A stretch of DNA of 64,000 nucleotides from Chryseobacterium sp. HSC-36S06 (GTDB lineage: Bacteria > Bacteroidota > Bacteroidia > Flavobacteriales > Weeksellaceae), in assembly GCF_024171485.1 (NCBI RefSeq), contig NZ_JALJZX010000001.1, positions 682,001 to 746,000 on the forward strand. Direction: 5' to 3'. The first letter of the stretch is position 1; each line of letters opens with the position of its first letter. This document shows, one piece after another, positions 1 to 8,296 of this stretch. A program made the position numbers and the translations under genes. A model generated the notes under the pieces. It ran no database searches, was not told the DNA's origin, and saw only the letters and a program-made list of their open reading frames with translations.

Positions 1-518
1 GCCCTGTTGTGGCAGCTACCGTTATTATCGACGAGACTTTCAGCCAGTATTTAGTCAACGATTCTAAGAAACTCACATTCCAAACCAGGATGCAACTAGA
101 TGAATATATTAAAAGCAACGCAGTTGAATATGCGATTGCCGAAGTTTCACCCCAGCTTATCGATGAACATAATATACTTAATGCGAGCATCCACGCGATG
201 CATAAAGCGCTTGATCAGCTGAAAAACCGGCCCGGACTTATTCTGGTTGATGGAAACCGGTTTCATCCATACCAGTTTATCCCTCATGAGTGTATTGTAA
301 AAGGAGATTCCAAGCTGCTTTCCATTGCATGCGCCTCAATATTAGCGAAAAATTATAGAGATCAATTGATGATGAAACTTCATGAGGAATTCCCGGAGTA
401 TGGTTGGGATACCAATATGGGTTATGCGACTAAAGTACACCGCGATGCACTCAATAAATGGGGTCCCACAGTGCACCACAGAAAATCTTTCAGGCTCGAT
501 TACAGTTTTTGCGAATAA
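1..518 (+). CDS. rnhB: Ribonuclease HII, 5'-truncated by the window
   Basis: RNase HII nicks RNA-DNA hybrids at misincorporated ribonucleotides and acts in the cytoplasm. The reading frame is open from base 3, and its first residues, PVVAATVIID, match the conserved segment just after the family's N-terminal DE(A/V)GRG active-site motif, which lies outside the window. The third-carboxylate motif LILVDGNRF is present at about two fifths of the visible part, and the KGDSKLLSIACASILAK segment is typical of the family. About 171 residues are visible of a usual ~200. The GTG at base 9 is internal and is not the true start. The gene converges on yidC with a shared hairpin terminator between them. 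Confidence 0.95.
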   Translation, partial: PVVAATVIIDETFSQYLVNDSKKLTFQTRMQLDEYIKSNAVEYAIAEVSPQLIDEHNILNASIHAMHKALDQLKNRPGLILVDGNRFHPYQFIPHECIVKGDSKLLSIACASILAKNYRDQLMMKLHEEFPEYGWDTNMGYATKVHRDALNKWGPTVHHRKSFRLDYSFCE

Positions 519-545
519 AAAACTGACTGACCCTGCAATTTTCTA

Positions 546-624
546 TTTCTTCAGTACAAAATAAATTTTCTTCAGTACAAACTGGACAACTTGTACCTAC
601 GAAATTTTTTTTCATCAGTACGAA
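546..624. repeat. Three short direct repeats (TTCTTCAGTACAAA type)
   Basis: Near-identical copies of TTTCTTCAGTACAAA lie at 546-560 and 567-581, with a diverged third copy, TTTCATCAGTACGAAA, at 609-624. They fill the space between the rnhB stop codon and its terminator. I do not recognise the element, and it could be a local microduplication. Confidence 0.6.
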
Positions 625-642
625 AATCTCGAATTGGCAGAC

Positions 643-677
643 AAAAAAAAAGCGGAAAATGAATTCCGCTTTTTTTA
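643..677. terminator. Bidirectional terminator between rnhB and yidC
   Basis: The hairpin AGCGGAA (651-657) / TTCCGCT (664-670) is flanked by a run of A on the left and a run of T on the right. It can therefore end transcripts from both convergent genes. Confidence 0.85.
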
Positions 678-696
678 ATATATGATAAGGTGTCAA

Positions 697-2511
697 TTAT
701 TTCTTTTTATTCGCCTGTTGCTGTTGTGCTTTCTGCTGCTCTTGGGCTTTCTCCATCATTTCGCGCATTCTTTTCTGAAATTTCCCTTCTTTTTTAGGCT
801 CTTTCTTTTTGTTGGCCTGAATGGTTGCATGAATTTTTTTCTCATCAAGAATCCAGTATTTAATAACAAGAATAATGAGGATGTTAATAGCATTCGATAC
901 AAAATAATACCATGAAAGTCCTGACGCTGAAGTGTTCAGGAAGAAAAGGAAGGTGATAGGGAAGATGTACATCAGCACTTTCATATTCGGCATGCCTTCC
1001 TGCTGTGGCTGCTGAATGTTCCCCGAAGTCATTACCGTATAAATTAAAATCACTACCGTACACGCAATCGCGAAAATACTTAAATGTTCGCCCAGGAAAG
1101 GAATATTGAACGGAAGCTTAATCACATCATCGTAAGCAGTCAAATCTTTAGCGAACCAGAAACTTTTCCCCCGAAGGTCAATCATATTCGGGAAGAACCG
1201 GAAAAGCGCATAGAAAATCGGGATCTGAAGCAATGCCGGCAAACATCCCGCCATTTGGTTCACCCCGGCTTTACGGTAAACTGCCATCGTTTCCTGTTGC
1301 TTTTTCATCGGATCTGCATCCTTGAATTTTGCGTTTACTTCGTCAATTTCCGGACGGATTACCTTCATCATCGCACTCAGTTTATGCTGCTTAAACATTA
1401 CCGGCGAAAGAATGATTTTAACGATAATCGTCATTAGGAAAATTACCCAGCCTGCAGCCAGTCCCCAGCTAGAGATCAGGTTGTACATTGGGATGAAGAA
1501 CCAACGGTTCATGCTGCCGATAAATGACCATCCTAAAGGTAATAACTCGTCGAAATTTTTGTCATATGATTTCAGTAACGGCAAATCCAAAGGGAGAAAA
1601 TACCATTTGAAATTCTGGTTCAGTTCGCTTCCTGCCAAATCAACCTGTCCGTTGAAATTAAATTTTTTCAAAAATTCGCCTTCATCGATCATTTCCTGAG
1701 AACCTTTCGAGTTTTTAAAACCGTGCTGAGGTTCGATCACGGCAGAGAAAAACTGCTGTTTAATAGCAAGCCAGTTCAGCGTTTCATCGGGTTCGTCCAT
1801 TTCGGTTCGTCCATCATAATCGAAACTGCTGTAATTGTCGAATGAATAATTGAATTCTGTATGAGTTTGCTCCTGAGCGCGTCCTTTTTCCATTTCGCGT
1901 GCACTGAAATCCCAGATGAAATCTGCTTTCTGGTCAGAAACCAATTGACTCAAGCCCTGCGTTTTGATATTGAAATCCACCGTATATTTATCCAGAAGCG
2001 TATAAATAAACTGAATTACCGCCCCGTTTACATTCGCCTGCATCGTAACGGTGTTTCCGTTTTGTGTAGGCGTAAAAATCAGGTCTTTGGTGTTGAAGGT
2101 TTTGCCGGTTTTGTCTTTGAACTGAAAACCATAAGAGGAATTATTCTTATCGAAAAACATTAAAGCTTTATCGTTGGCATCGGTCTGTCTGTTATATGCT
2201 TTGTATTCATTAAGCTGAACGGTAGAGATTTGTCCGCCCAGTGTAGAAATTCCAACACTCAATTCCTTGTTTTTCAGTTCGACCTGTTGTATAGAAGTTG
2301 CTTTTACGCTGTCGTTTAAATTGGTGACTAACGCAGGTTTTGTTGCTTTTGCAATGTTGGTTTGCGTTGTTTTCGCCTGATTTTGGGCATCCAAAATCTG
2401 CTGTTCTGTCGCCTGTTTGTTTTGGAAGTAAAACATGGCGCCAATCAGAATCATGGAAAACAGGGCGAAACTTATCAATTGGTTTTTATCTAAACCGCTA
2501 TTTTGTTGCAT
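697..2511 (-). CDS. yidC: Membrane protein insertase YidC
   Basis: YidC inserts and folds inner-membrane proteins, alone or with SecYEG. The 604-residue protein starts with a membrane segment at about residues 10-28. A large periplasmic beta-rich domain follows (about 40-340). The conserved C-terminal five-helix insertase core begins near the SFIGSMNRWFFIPMYNLI region and contains the family segment KQQETMAVYRKAGVNQMAGC. A lysine- and glutamine-rich cytoplasmic tail closes the protein, as is usual in Bacteroidota. Length and order match the two-domain type of Gram-negative YidC. It lies downstream of pyrG on the same strand but is separated by a pyrG terminator, so it is probably transcribed on its own. 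Confidence 0.97.
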   Translation of the reverse strand: MQQNSGLDKNQLISFALFSMILIGAMFYFQNKQATEQQILDAQNQAKTTQTNIAKATKPALVTNLNDSVKATSIQQVELKNKELSVGISTLGGQISTVQLNEYKAYNRQTDANDKALMFFDKNNSSYGFQFKDKTGKTFNTKDLIFTPTQNGNTVTMQANVNGAVIQFIYTLLDKYTVDFNIKTQGLSQLVSDQKADFIWDFSAREMEKGRAQEQTHTEFNYSFDNYSSFDYDGRTEMDEPDETLNWLAIKQQFFSAVIEPQHGFKNSKGSQEMIDEGEFLKKFNFNGQVDLAGSELNQNFKWYFLPLDLPLLKSYDKNFDELLPLGWSFIGSMNRWFFIPMYNLISSWGLAAGWVIFLMTIIVKIILSPVMFKQHKLSAMMKVIRPEIDEVNAKFKDADPMKKQQETMAVYRKAGVNQMAGCLPALLQIPIFYALFRFFPNMIDLRGKSFWFAKDLTAYDDVIKLPFNIPFLGEHLSIFAIACTVVILIYTVMTSGNIQQPQQEGMPNMKVLMYIFPITFLFFLNTSASGLSWYYFVSNAINILIILVIKYWILDEKKIHATIQANKKKEPKKEGKFQKRMREMMEKAQEQQKAQQQQANKKK

Positions 2512-2639
2512 CTTTCTTTATATTGAATTTTTGATTATTGGGTATGAACTATTATTAAATCAACCCTTTAATTTTGGCTGACAAAAATACTGATTTTTTT
2601 GGCAATGAAGAATTTTTTGTCAACTCATTTAAAAACAAA

Positions 2640-2668
2640 GAGATAAAAAACATTTTGTCTTTTATCTC
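2640..2668 (-). terminator. Terminator of pyrG
   Basis: The perfect 9-bp stem GAGATAAAA / TTTTATCTC (2640-2648 and 2660-2668) is followed on the minus strand by a T-rich run. It lies just after the pyrG stop codon. Confidence 0.75.
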
Positions 2669-2674
2669 CTGTAA

Positions 2675-4282
2675 TTATTTTTTGCTTGCCGCCTTTATAA
2701 GTGCTTTAAACAAAGGATGTGGGGAAGCGACTGTACTCTTGTACTCAGGATGGTACTGTACGCCAATGTAAAAAGGGTGGTTTTTAAGTTCCAGAGTTTC
2801 TACCAAAGCAGTTTCCGGATTCAGACCGGTTGGGATAAGGCCATTTTTCTCGAACTCTTCCTTGTATTCGGAATTGAATTCGTAACGGTGGCGGTGTCTT
2901 TCCGAGATGTTTTTTGAACCATAGATTTCCTGGAGTTTGGTGTTTGGTTTCAATACGCATTTCCAAGCGCCTAATCTCATGGTCCCGCCTTTGTCGACAA
3001 CATTCTTCTGTTCTTCCATTAAAGAAATTACAGGGTCCGGAGTCGAAGTGTCAAATTCCATGGAGTTGGCTTTTTTATAACCCAAAACATTGCGGGCAAA
3101 TTCTATGGTCATGATCTGCATTCCCAGACAGATTCCCAGCAACGGAACATTATTTTCCCGGGCATATTTTGCGGCTGAAATTTTACCTTCAATTCCGCGG
3201 TCTCCAAAACCTGGCGCAATCAGCATTCCATCAATACCTTTAAAAGTTTCCTTTGCGTTTTCTTCAGTAATATCGCCACTGTACACCCAGCGGATTTTCA
3301 CTTCGGTCTCCAGATCGGCACCGGCATGAATAAATGCTTCTGCAATGGATTTATAGGAATCCTGCAGTGACACATATTTTCCAACCAAAGCAATTTCAAC
3401 TGATTTTTTAGGATTCTGGTATCTTTTCAGGAAGTTTTTCCAGTCTTTTAGATCGGCATCTTTATCAGACTTCAAATTAAGTTCCTTAAGTACAACATCA
3501 TCAAAATTCTGTTTCTGAAGATAAAGCGGAACTTCATAAATGGTATCCAAATCTTTACATTCAATAACATTTTCAAGAGATACATTACAGAACTGCGCAA
3601 GTTTCGCACGCTGTTCCTTAGGGATTTTATGCTCCGTTCTGCATACCAGAACGTCCGCCTGAATTCCCGATTCCATCAGCTGGCGCACAGAGTGTTGGGA
3701 AGGTTTAGTTTTCAGTTCACCGCTTGCTGCAAGATAGGGAAGCAAAGTAAGGTGAATCACCATGGAATTATGTTCGCCAAGTTCCCATTTGAGCTGTCTC
3801 ACGCTTTCTATATAAGGAAGCGACTCTATATCACCTACGGTTCCGCCGATTTCGGTGATGATAATATCGTAATTCTGCTTGGCCAGAATTTTAATTCTGC
3901 GTTTTATTTCATTGGTGATGTGTGGAATAACCTGGACCGTTTTTCCTAAAAAATCTCCTTTTCTTTCTTTTTCAATAACCGTTTGGTAAATTTTACCCGT
4001 GGTAACGTTATTGTTTTGGGAGGTGGTTGAGTTGAGAAATCTTTCATAATGTCCTAAATCCAAATCAGTTTCTGCGCCGTCTTCGGTTACGTAACATTCG
4101 CCGTGTTCGTAAGGATTTAAGGTACCGGGGTCGATGTTGATATAGGGGTCAAGTTTCTGAATGGTGACATTGAAACCGCGGGATTTTAGAAGAAGTCCCA
4201 AAGAAGCGGATACAATTCCCTTTCCCAAAGATGAAGTAACACCTCCTGTTACGAAGATGTATTTCGTGTTCTTTTTACTCAT
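2675..4282 (-). CDS. pyrG: CTP synthase
   Basis: CTP synthase makes CTP from UTP with ATP and glutamine, the last step of de novo pyrimidine nucleotide synthesis. The 535-residue protein has the N-terminal synthetase domain (KYIFVTGGVTSSLGKG near the start, then the DPYINIDPGTLNPYEHGE segment). The C-terminal class I glutamine amidotransferase domain carries the nucleophile motif LLGICLGMQ and a histidine-glutamate pair in GVQYHPEY. An in-frame ATG lies 39 bases upstream at 4321. I chose the ATG at 4282 because a good -33/-7 promoter sits between the two and because 535 residues is the family length. Confidence 0.97.
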   Translation of the reverse strand: MSKKNTKYIFVTGGVTSSLGKGIVSASLGLLLKSRGFNVTIQKLDPYINIDPGTLNPYEHGECYVTEDGAETDLDLGHYERFLNSTTSQNNNVTTGKIYQTVIEKERKGDFLGKTVQVIPHITNEIKRRIKILAKQNYDIIITEIGGTVGDIESLPYIESVRQLKWELGEHNSMVIHLTLLPYLAASGELKTKPSQHSVRQLMESGIQADVLVCRTEHKIPKEQRAKLAQFCNVSLENVIECKDLDTIYEVPLYLQKQNFDDVVLKELNLKSDKDADLKDWKNFLKRYQNPKKSVEIALVGKYVSLQDSYKSIAEAFIHAGADLETEVKIRWVYSGDITEENAKETFKGIDGMLIAPGFGDRGIEGKISAAKYARENNVPLLGICLGMQIMTIEFARNVLGYKKANSMEFDTSTPDPVISLMEEQKNVVDKGGTMRLGAWKCVLKPNTKLQEIYGSKNISERHRHRYEFNSEYKEEFEKNGLIPTGLNPETALVETLELKNHPFYIGVQYHPEYKSTVASPHPLFKALIKAASKK

Positions 4283-4297
4283 TAGATTAGGTTTGTG

Positions 4298-4328
4298 CAA
4301 AGTTAAGTGAATTTGCAACATGGGACAA
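4298..4328 (-). promoter_or_regulatory. Promoter of pyrG (Bacteroidota type)
   Basis: On the minus strand TTG (4328-4326), a 20-base spacer and TAACTTTG (4305-4298) match the flavobacterial -33/-7 consensus TTG-N17-23-TAnnTTTG. Transcription would start only about 8-10 bases before the ATG at 4282, which supports that start. Confidence 0.7.
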
Positions 4329-4520
4329 ATTAATCCTGTCGAAAGTCATTTAAATAAAAAAGGATAATTAAAAATTTTTCAATATTTTGTACTTCAAACA
4401 GATAAGGTTTTAATAGGATGAGAAATGTCATTTTTACTTATGGGAAAATGCGTTTAACTTTACATAGGATAACAACTCCAACCAACAGTTACAATTAATA
4501 CTAACTTAAATATTAAAGAA

Positions 4521-5048
4521 ATGAAAAACACTATCAAATCCGCACTCCTCCTCTTTGCTTTCACCTTTTTTGGACTTGTCAATGCCCAGAATATTACAGG
4601 TAAATCTACCAAAATTTCTGTTGATGGAACTTCGCCGATGCATGACTGGACAATGACAGCTTCTACAGCAAACTTCAGCGGTACTGTAAGCGGAAACACT
4701 ATCTCCAACGTAAAATTCAGTATGCCGGTGAAAAACCTTAAAAGCACAAAGGGAAAGATGATGGATAACAAAGCTTACGATGCACTGAAATCTGATAAAT
4801 CACCGAACATTAGTTTTACCTCTACATCCTTAAACGTGGGCAAAAGTAATCTGGCAGGTAAACTCACGATAGCAGGGGTTACCAAAGATGTAAGTTTTCC
4901 TGTAAACGTGACGAAAAACGGTGCTTCTTACCATATCACCGGAACCGAAAACCTGAAATTATCAGACTTCGGAATGGCAAGACCTGGCTTCATGGGCGTA
5001 AAAACCGGTGATGCGATTAAAGTTACTGTGAATATCGTAGCCAACTAA
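4521..5048 (+). CDS. YceI family periplasmic protein
   Basis: This 175-residue exported protein has a signal peptide ending near residue 22 (cleavage after VNA or AQ) and a single YceI domain, a lipocalin-like beta-barrel that binds isoprenoid-type lipids in family members. Recognisable family features are the SVDGTSPMHDWT start of the barrel, the KSTKGKMMDNKAYDALKSD loop, and the C-terminal LKLSDFGMARPGFMGVKTGD. The molecule bound here cannot be told from sequence. It stands alone between pyrG and radA and has its own terminator. Periplasmic location is inferred from the signal peptide. Confidence 0.9.
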   Translation: MKNTIKSALLLFAFTFFGLVNAQNITGKSTKISVDGTSPMHDWTMTASTANFSGTVSGNTISNVKFSMPVKNLKSTKGKMMDNKAYDALKSDKSPNISFTSTSLNVGKSNLAGKLTIAGVTKDVSFPVNVTKNGASYHITGTENLKLSDFGMARPGFMGVKTGDAIKVTVNIVAN

Positions 5049-5069
5049 GAAAAAGTTAAATCCTATATA

Positions 5070-5098
5070 AATAGCCGCGTTTGAGCGGTTATTTTTTT
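5070..5098 (+). terminator. Terminator of the YceI gene
   Basis: The stem AATAGCCGC / GCGGTTATT (5070-5078 and 5085-5093) with a 6-base loop is followed by seven T. It begins about 20 bases after the YceI stop codon. Confidence 0.85.
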
Positions 5099-5142
5099 GG
5101 CTAAAATCTGCTTAATTGAAAAAAAAGCAGGAAATTCGCAAC

Positions 5143-6489
5143 ATGGCAAAAGTGAAAACGGCATATTTCTGTCAGAATTGCGGAACACAGTATCCGCAAT
5201 GGCTTGGGCAGTGCAAAAACTGCGGCGAATGGAATACTTTGGTGGAAGAAATTGTAGAGAAATCTCCGGTGAAAAGTTTTTCCGACCGCTCCAAGCAGCA
5301 CATCATTAACATTATTGAAGTTGAAACCCACGAAGAACCCCGAATTACCACACCCTCCGAAGAACTGAACCGTGTTCTGGGCGGCGGAATTGTTTTAGGA
5401 TCTGTCACATTAATCGGCGGTGAGCCCGGAATCGGCAAATCAACTTTACTGCTGCAGCTTGCTTTAAAAATGAAGAAGAAAATTCTTTACGTTTCAGGAG
5501 AAGAAAGCGCGTCGCAGATTAAAATGCGTGCAGACCGGCTCACAGAACTCCAGAATCCCCACTGTTATCTTTTTACAGAAACCTCCGTCGAAAAGATTCT
5601 TCATGAAGCTAAAAAACTGAAACCTGATTTTGTAATTATTGATTCCATTCAAACGCTTCAAAGCCAGTTGATCGAAAGTTCTCCCGGAACTGTTTCGCAA
5701 ATCCGGGAATGTTCAAATGAAATCATCAAATACGCAAAAGAGAGCAACACGCCGGTATTTTTAGTCGGTCATATCACCAAAGACGGACAAATTGCAGGTC
5801 CCAAAGTTTTGGAACACATGGTCGACGTCGTTCTGAATTTTGACGGCGACCGAAATCATTTGTTCAGATTGTTGCGTGCGAACAAAAACCGTTTCGGTTC
5901 TACATCAGAAATTGGGATTTATGAAATGGTTTCGCAAGGGTTGAAGGAAATTAAAAATCCGTCAGAAATCCTCATCACGAAAAAATTCGAAGAACTTTCC
6001 GGAAATTCCGTCGCCGTAACTTTAGAAGGAAACCGGCCGATGCTGATTGAAATTCAGGCTTTGGTAAGCACAGCAGTTTACGGAACGCCGCAAAGAAGTT
6101 GCACCGGTTTCGATTCGAAAAGACTTAATATGCTTTTAGCAGTTTTAGAAAAGCGGGCAGGTTTTCAGCTGGGCGCAAAGGATGTTTTCCTGAATATTAC
6201 CGGCGGCATCAAAACGGATGATCCGGCGCTGGATTTGGCTGTTGTTGCTTCCGTGCTTTCTTCAAATGAAGACATTGCCATTTCCGAACATTTCTGTTTT
6301 GCGGGAGAAATTGGCTTGAGTGGAGAAATCCGGCCGGTTTCTCAAATCGAACAGCGCATTTCGGAAGCCGAAAAACTGGGCTATGAAAAGATTTTTGTGT
6401 CGAATTTAAATAAGATCCCAAAGAAGAAATTCGGAATTACGATTGTTGAAGTAAGTAAAATTGAGGATTTCCATGAATATTTGTTTTAA
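5143..6489 (+). CDS. radA: DNA repair protein RadA (Sms)
   Basis: RadA is a RecA-like DNA-dependent ATPase and branch-migration helicase in recombinational repair. The 448-residue protein shows the C4 zinc finger (Cys 10, 13, 24, 27). A RecA-like domain follows, with Walker A GEPGIGKST near residue 93 and the RadA-specific KNRFG motif near 250. The C-terminal Lon-protease-like domain lacks proteolytic function in this family. An in-frame TTG 27 bases upstream is possible, but ATG at 5143 gives the canonical MAKVKTAYFCQ start. The gene ends 6 bases before the first palindrome of the RAYT unit. Confidence 0.96.
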   Translation: MAKVKTAYFCQNCGTQYPQWLGQCKNCGEWNTLVEEIVEKSPVKSFSDRSKQHIINIIEVETHEEPRITTPSEELNRVLGGGIVLGSVTLIGGEPGIGKSTLLLQLALKMKKKILYVSGEESASQIKMRADRLTELQNPHCYLFTETSVEKILHEAKKLKPDFVIIDSIQTLQSQLIESSPGTVSQIRECSNEIIKYAKESNTPVFLVGHITKDGQIAGPKVLEHMVDVVLNFDGDRNHLFRLLRANKNRFGSTSEIGIYEMVSQGLKEIKNPSEILITKKFEELSGNSVAVTLEGNRPMLIEIQALVSTAVYGTPQRSCTGFDSKRLNMLLAVLEKRAGFQLGAKDVFLNITGGIKTDDPALDLAVVASVLSSNEDIAISEHFCFAGEIGLSGEIRPVSQIEQRISEAEKLGYEKIFVSNLNKIPKKKFGITIVEVSKIEDFHEYLF

Positions 6490-6495
6490 ACGGGC

Positions 6496-6528
6496 AGCGC
6501 TGTTAGAGCTCTGAGCTCTAACAGCGCT
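6496..6528. repeat. REP-like palindrome, left copy flanking RAYT
   Basis: The perfect 15-bp arms AGCGCTGTTAGAGCT (6496-6510) and AGCTCTAACAGCGCT (6514-6528) enclose the 3-base loop CTG. A second copy with identical arms but a different loop lies on the other side of the transposase gene (7121-7153). This copy ends 11 bases before the transposase ATG. Confidence 0.9.
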
Positions 6529-6539
6529 CACAATAATTG

Positions 6540-7118
6540 ATGAAAAAAAATATATTTCCTTTGCAGCCTGAGCGTATGTATCACATTTATAACCGGGGAA
6601 TAAATGGAGGACCGTTGTTTTTTGACCGCCAGAACTATCTTTATTTCCTGAAGCTTATCAAACTGAAAATAAGACCCATCGCCCAGATTTACAGTTATTG
6701 TCTGCTAAAAAACCATTTCCATCTTCTTGTTAAAATAAACAGCGAAAAAACAATCAGAGCGCTGTATTCTGAAAAAAATCAGACCGGAATCGAAACGATA
6801 ATCAGTCAGCAGTTTTCCAATACCTTTAACAGTTATTCGCAAGCTATCAATAAACGGTATGTGAGAACAGGGAAACTATTTGAACTGCCTTTCAGACGAA
6901 AGGATATCGATTCTTCGGAAGAGCTCATCCGTACCATTCTGTATATTAATAAAAATCCTGTTAAGCACGGAATTACTGAGGATTATATTTCGTATCCTTA
7001 CTCGTCTGTGTGTGAGATTATAAACAATAACAATGCATTTATTGATGGCTGCGATATTGTAAATTTATTTAGTGATGTTGATGGGTTTAAAGATGCTTTG
7101 CTAAATTATGATGTGTAA
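6540..7118 (+). CDS. REP-associated tyrosine transposase (RAYT, Y1/HUH family)
   Basis: This 192-residue protein belongs to the IS200-like Y1 transposase superfamily. Visible marks are the YHIYNRGINGG N-terminal strand, the metal-binding HUH motif as HFHLLV near residue 60, and a later helix with FNSYSQAIN followed by GKLF, where the catalytic tyrosine is expected. RAYTs nick single-stranded DNA at REP hairpins and are thought to spread or maintain those repeats. The gene lies exactly between two copies of the same palindrome, the arrangement expected of a RAYT and its cognate REPs. TTG at 6537 is in frame, but ATG at 6540 is preferred. The assignment to RAYT rather than IS200/IS605 TnpA rests on the context and the GxLF segment. 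Confidence 0.88.
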   Translation: MKKNIFPLQPERMYHIYNRGINGGPLFFDRQNYLYFLKLIKLKIRPIAQIYSYCLLKNHFHLLVKINSEKTIRALYSEKNQTGIETIISQQFSNTFNSYSQAINKRYVRTGKLFELPFRRKDIDSSEELIRTILYINKNPVKHGITEDYISYPYSSVCEIINNNNAFIDGCDIVNLFSDVDGFKDALLNYDV

Positions 7119-7120
7119 TC

Positions 7121-7153
7121 AGCGCTGTTAGAGCTTCAAGCTCTAACAGCGCT
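7121..7153. repeat. REP-like palindrome, right copy flanking RAYT
   Basis: The arms AGCGCTGTTAGAGCT (7121-7135) and AGCTCTAACAGCGCT (7139-7153) have loop TCA. They are identical to the left copy except for the three loop bases. It starts 2 bases after the transposase stop codon and ends 12 bases before acpH. Confidence 0.9.
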
Positions 7154-7165
7154 CCAAAGAAAAAT

Positions 7166-7744
7166 ATGAATTTCCTCGCCCATTCTTACCTCACTTTTAC
7201 CGATGAACAGATCGTCGGGCAGTTCCTGCAGGATTTCATCCGGAACAAAGACCGGTTTTCGTTTCCGGAAAAAATCGGCGAGGGCATTACTTTACACCGC
7301 GCAATTGATACTTTTACCGATTCTCATCCGGAAATACACGAGGCTAAAAAAATCTTCAGTCCTATGGTAAGACTGTATGCCGGAGCTTTTGTGGATGTGG
7401 CTTTCGATTATTTTCTTGCCAACTCCATGCCTGATAAAGCTTTAAAAGAACATTCAGAAAAAGTGTACCGCGTTTTGAGAAATTACGATGAATTTTTGCC
7501 ACCAAATTTCCTTAGAATGCTCGACAGCATGGAAAAAGACAACTGGCTTTACAATTATCGGGAAGACTGGGGAATTGAATTTTCTATGAAAAACGTGCTG
7601 AACAAAGCGAAATATCTGAATAAAAATCTGGCAGTTTTTGAAGTTTATCTTAACAACAAACCGCAACTCCAATATCATTTTGATCATTTTTTTCCTGATC
7701 TCGTGGCGGAAGCGCAGAAAATTAATGCGGGATTTCCTTCTTAG
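7166..7744 (+). CDS. acpH: Acyl carrier protein phosphodiesterase family protein
   Basis: This 192-residue protein matches the ACP phosphodiesterase (DUF479) family, whose characterised members remove the 4'-phosphopantetheine arm from acyl carrier protein. The start MNFLAHSYL, the GQFLQDFIRN segment, the LHRAIDTFTDSHPE metal-binding region and the AGAFVDVAFDYFLA helix are typical. These belong to an HD-like fold with conserved His and Asp residues. It converges on the next gene with stop codons overlapping by four bases. The enzymatic role is known for the family and inferred here. The ACP gene itself is 11 kb away. Confidence 0.85.
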   Translation: MNFLAHSYLTFTDEQIVGQFLQDFIRNKDRFSFPEKIGEGITLHRAIDTFTDSHPEIHEAKKIFSPMVRLYAGAFVDVAFDYFLANSMPDKALKEHSEKVYRVLRNYDEFLPPNFLRMLDSMEKDNWLYNYREDWGIEFSMKNVLNKAKYLNKNLAVFEVYLNNKPQLQYHFDHFFPDLVAEAQKINAGFPS

Positions 7745-8241
7745 AAGTTCTGGTACAGATAACGGTCGGGATAATTTAATCTTTGGCTTTTTCGGTTTCC
7801 ATTCACAATAATATGAACGATATTCATCTGATCATCGTACAGATTATAGAGAAAACTTACTGCAGTTTCCACCTTTTTTGGCTGAATGACTTTCTCGGAT
7901 TCCAGATAAATATTTACGGATTCGCTGTCTTCTTCGTAACCTAAGTATTTAATTTTTAAAAACTTATTGTCTGCTTTCAGTTTTAAATATTCGTGGCAAT
8001 ATTGAATGAGATAGGCATTGATTTGAGATTTATATGTTGCATCATTGAAGTGAACCGCCTTTCCGTATTTTTCCTTCAAAGCATTTTCCAGATCATCCAG
8101 AAAGAACTTCCCGCTGATCTCGAATGTCTCTGATTTTGAATTGTAATTAAATTCCACTGATCCTACGTGATAAGGGTGAATTTCTTTTGCAGAGCCAAGG
8201 CTGAAAACAGAAAAAAGGAAGATGAGAAATAACTTTTGCAT
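7741..8241 (-). CDS. DUF6702 family exported protein
   Basis: This 166-residue protein has a short signal peptide (MQKLFLIFLFSVFSLGSA) and the opening IHPYHVGSVEFNYN seen in DUF6702 proteins, followed by a mixed beta-strand domain. The function is unknown. It is divergent from the HupE/UreJ gene with about 55 bases between them. A TATTTTTG box at 8253-8246 on the minus strand ends only four bases before the ATG, so the transcript may be leaderless. In flavobacteria such proteins occur beside HupE/UreJ and M1 peptidase genes, as here. Confidence 0.75.
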   Translation of the reverse strand: MQKLFLIFLFSVFSLGSAKEIHPYHVGSVEFNYNSKSETFEISGKFFLDDLENALKEKYGKAVHFNDATYKSQINAYLIQYCHEYLKLKADNKFLKIKYLGYEEDSESVNIYLESEKVIQPKKVETAVSFLYNLYDDQMNIVHIIVNGNRKSQRLNYPDRYLYQNF

Positions 8242-8245
8242 GGGT

Positions 8246-8253
8246 CAAAAATA
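8246..8253 (-). promoter_or_regulatory. -7 box of the DUF6702 gene, adjacent to its ATG
   Basis: TATTTTTG (TAnnTTTG type) ends 4 bases before the start codon at 8241. No clear TTG is seen at the -33 distance. If used, transcription would begin at or next to the start codon. Confidence 0.45.
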
Positions 8254-8296
8254 GAAATAAATTTTGTATTATCGTGCCGCTAAAAATATGCGGTTT

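Noticed and set aside
4283..4321. Upstream ATG extending pyrG by 13 residues
   Set aside because: It lies within the promoter region, upstream of the -7 box, and the extension is not part of the CTP synthase family.
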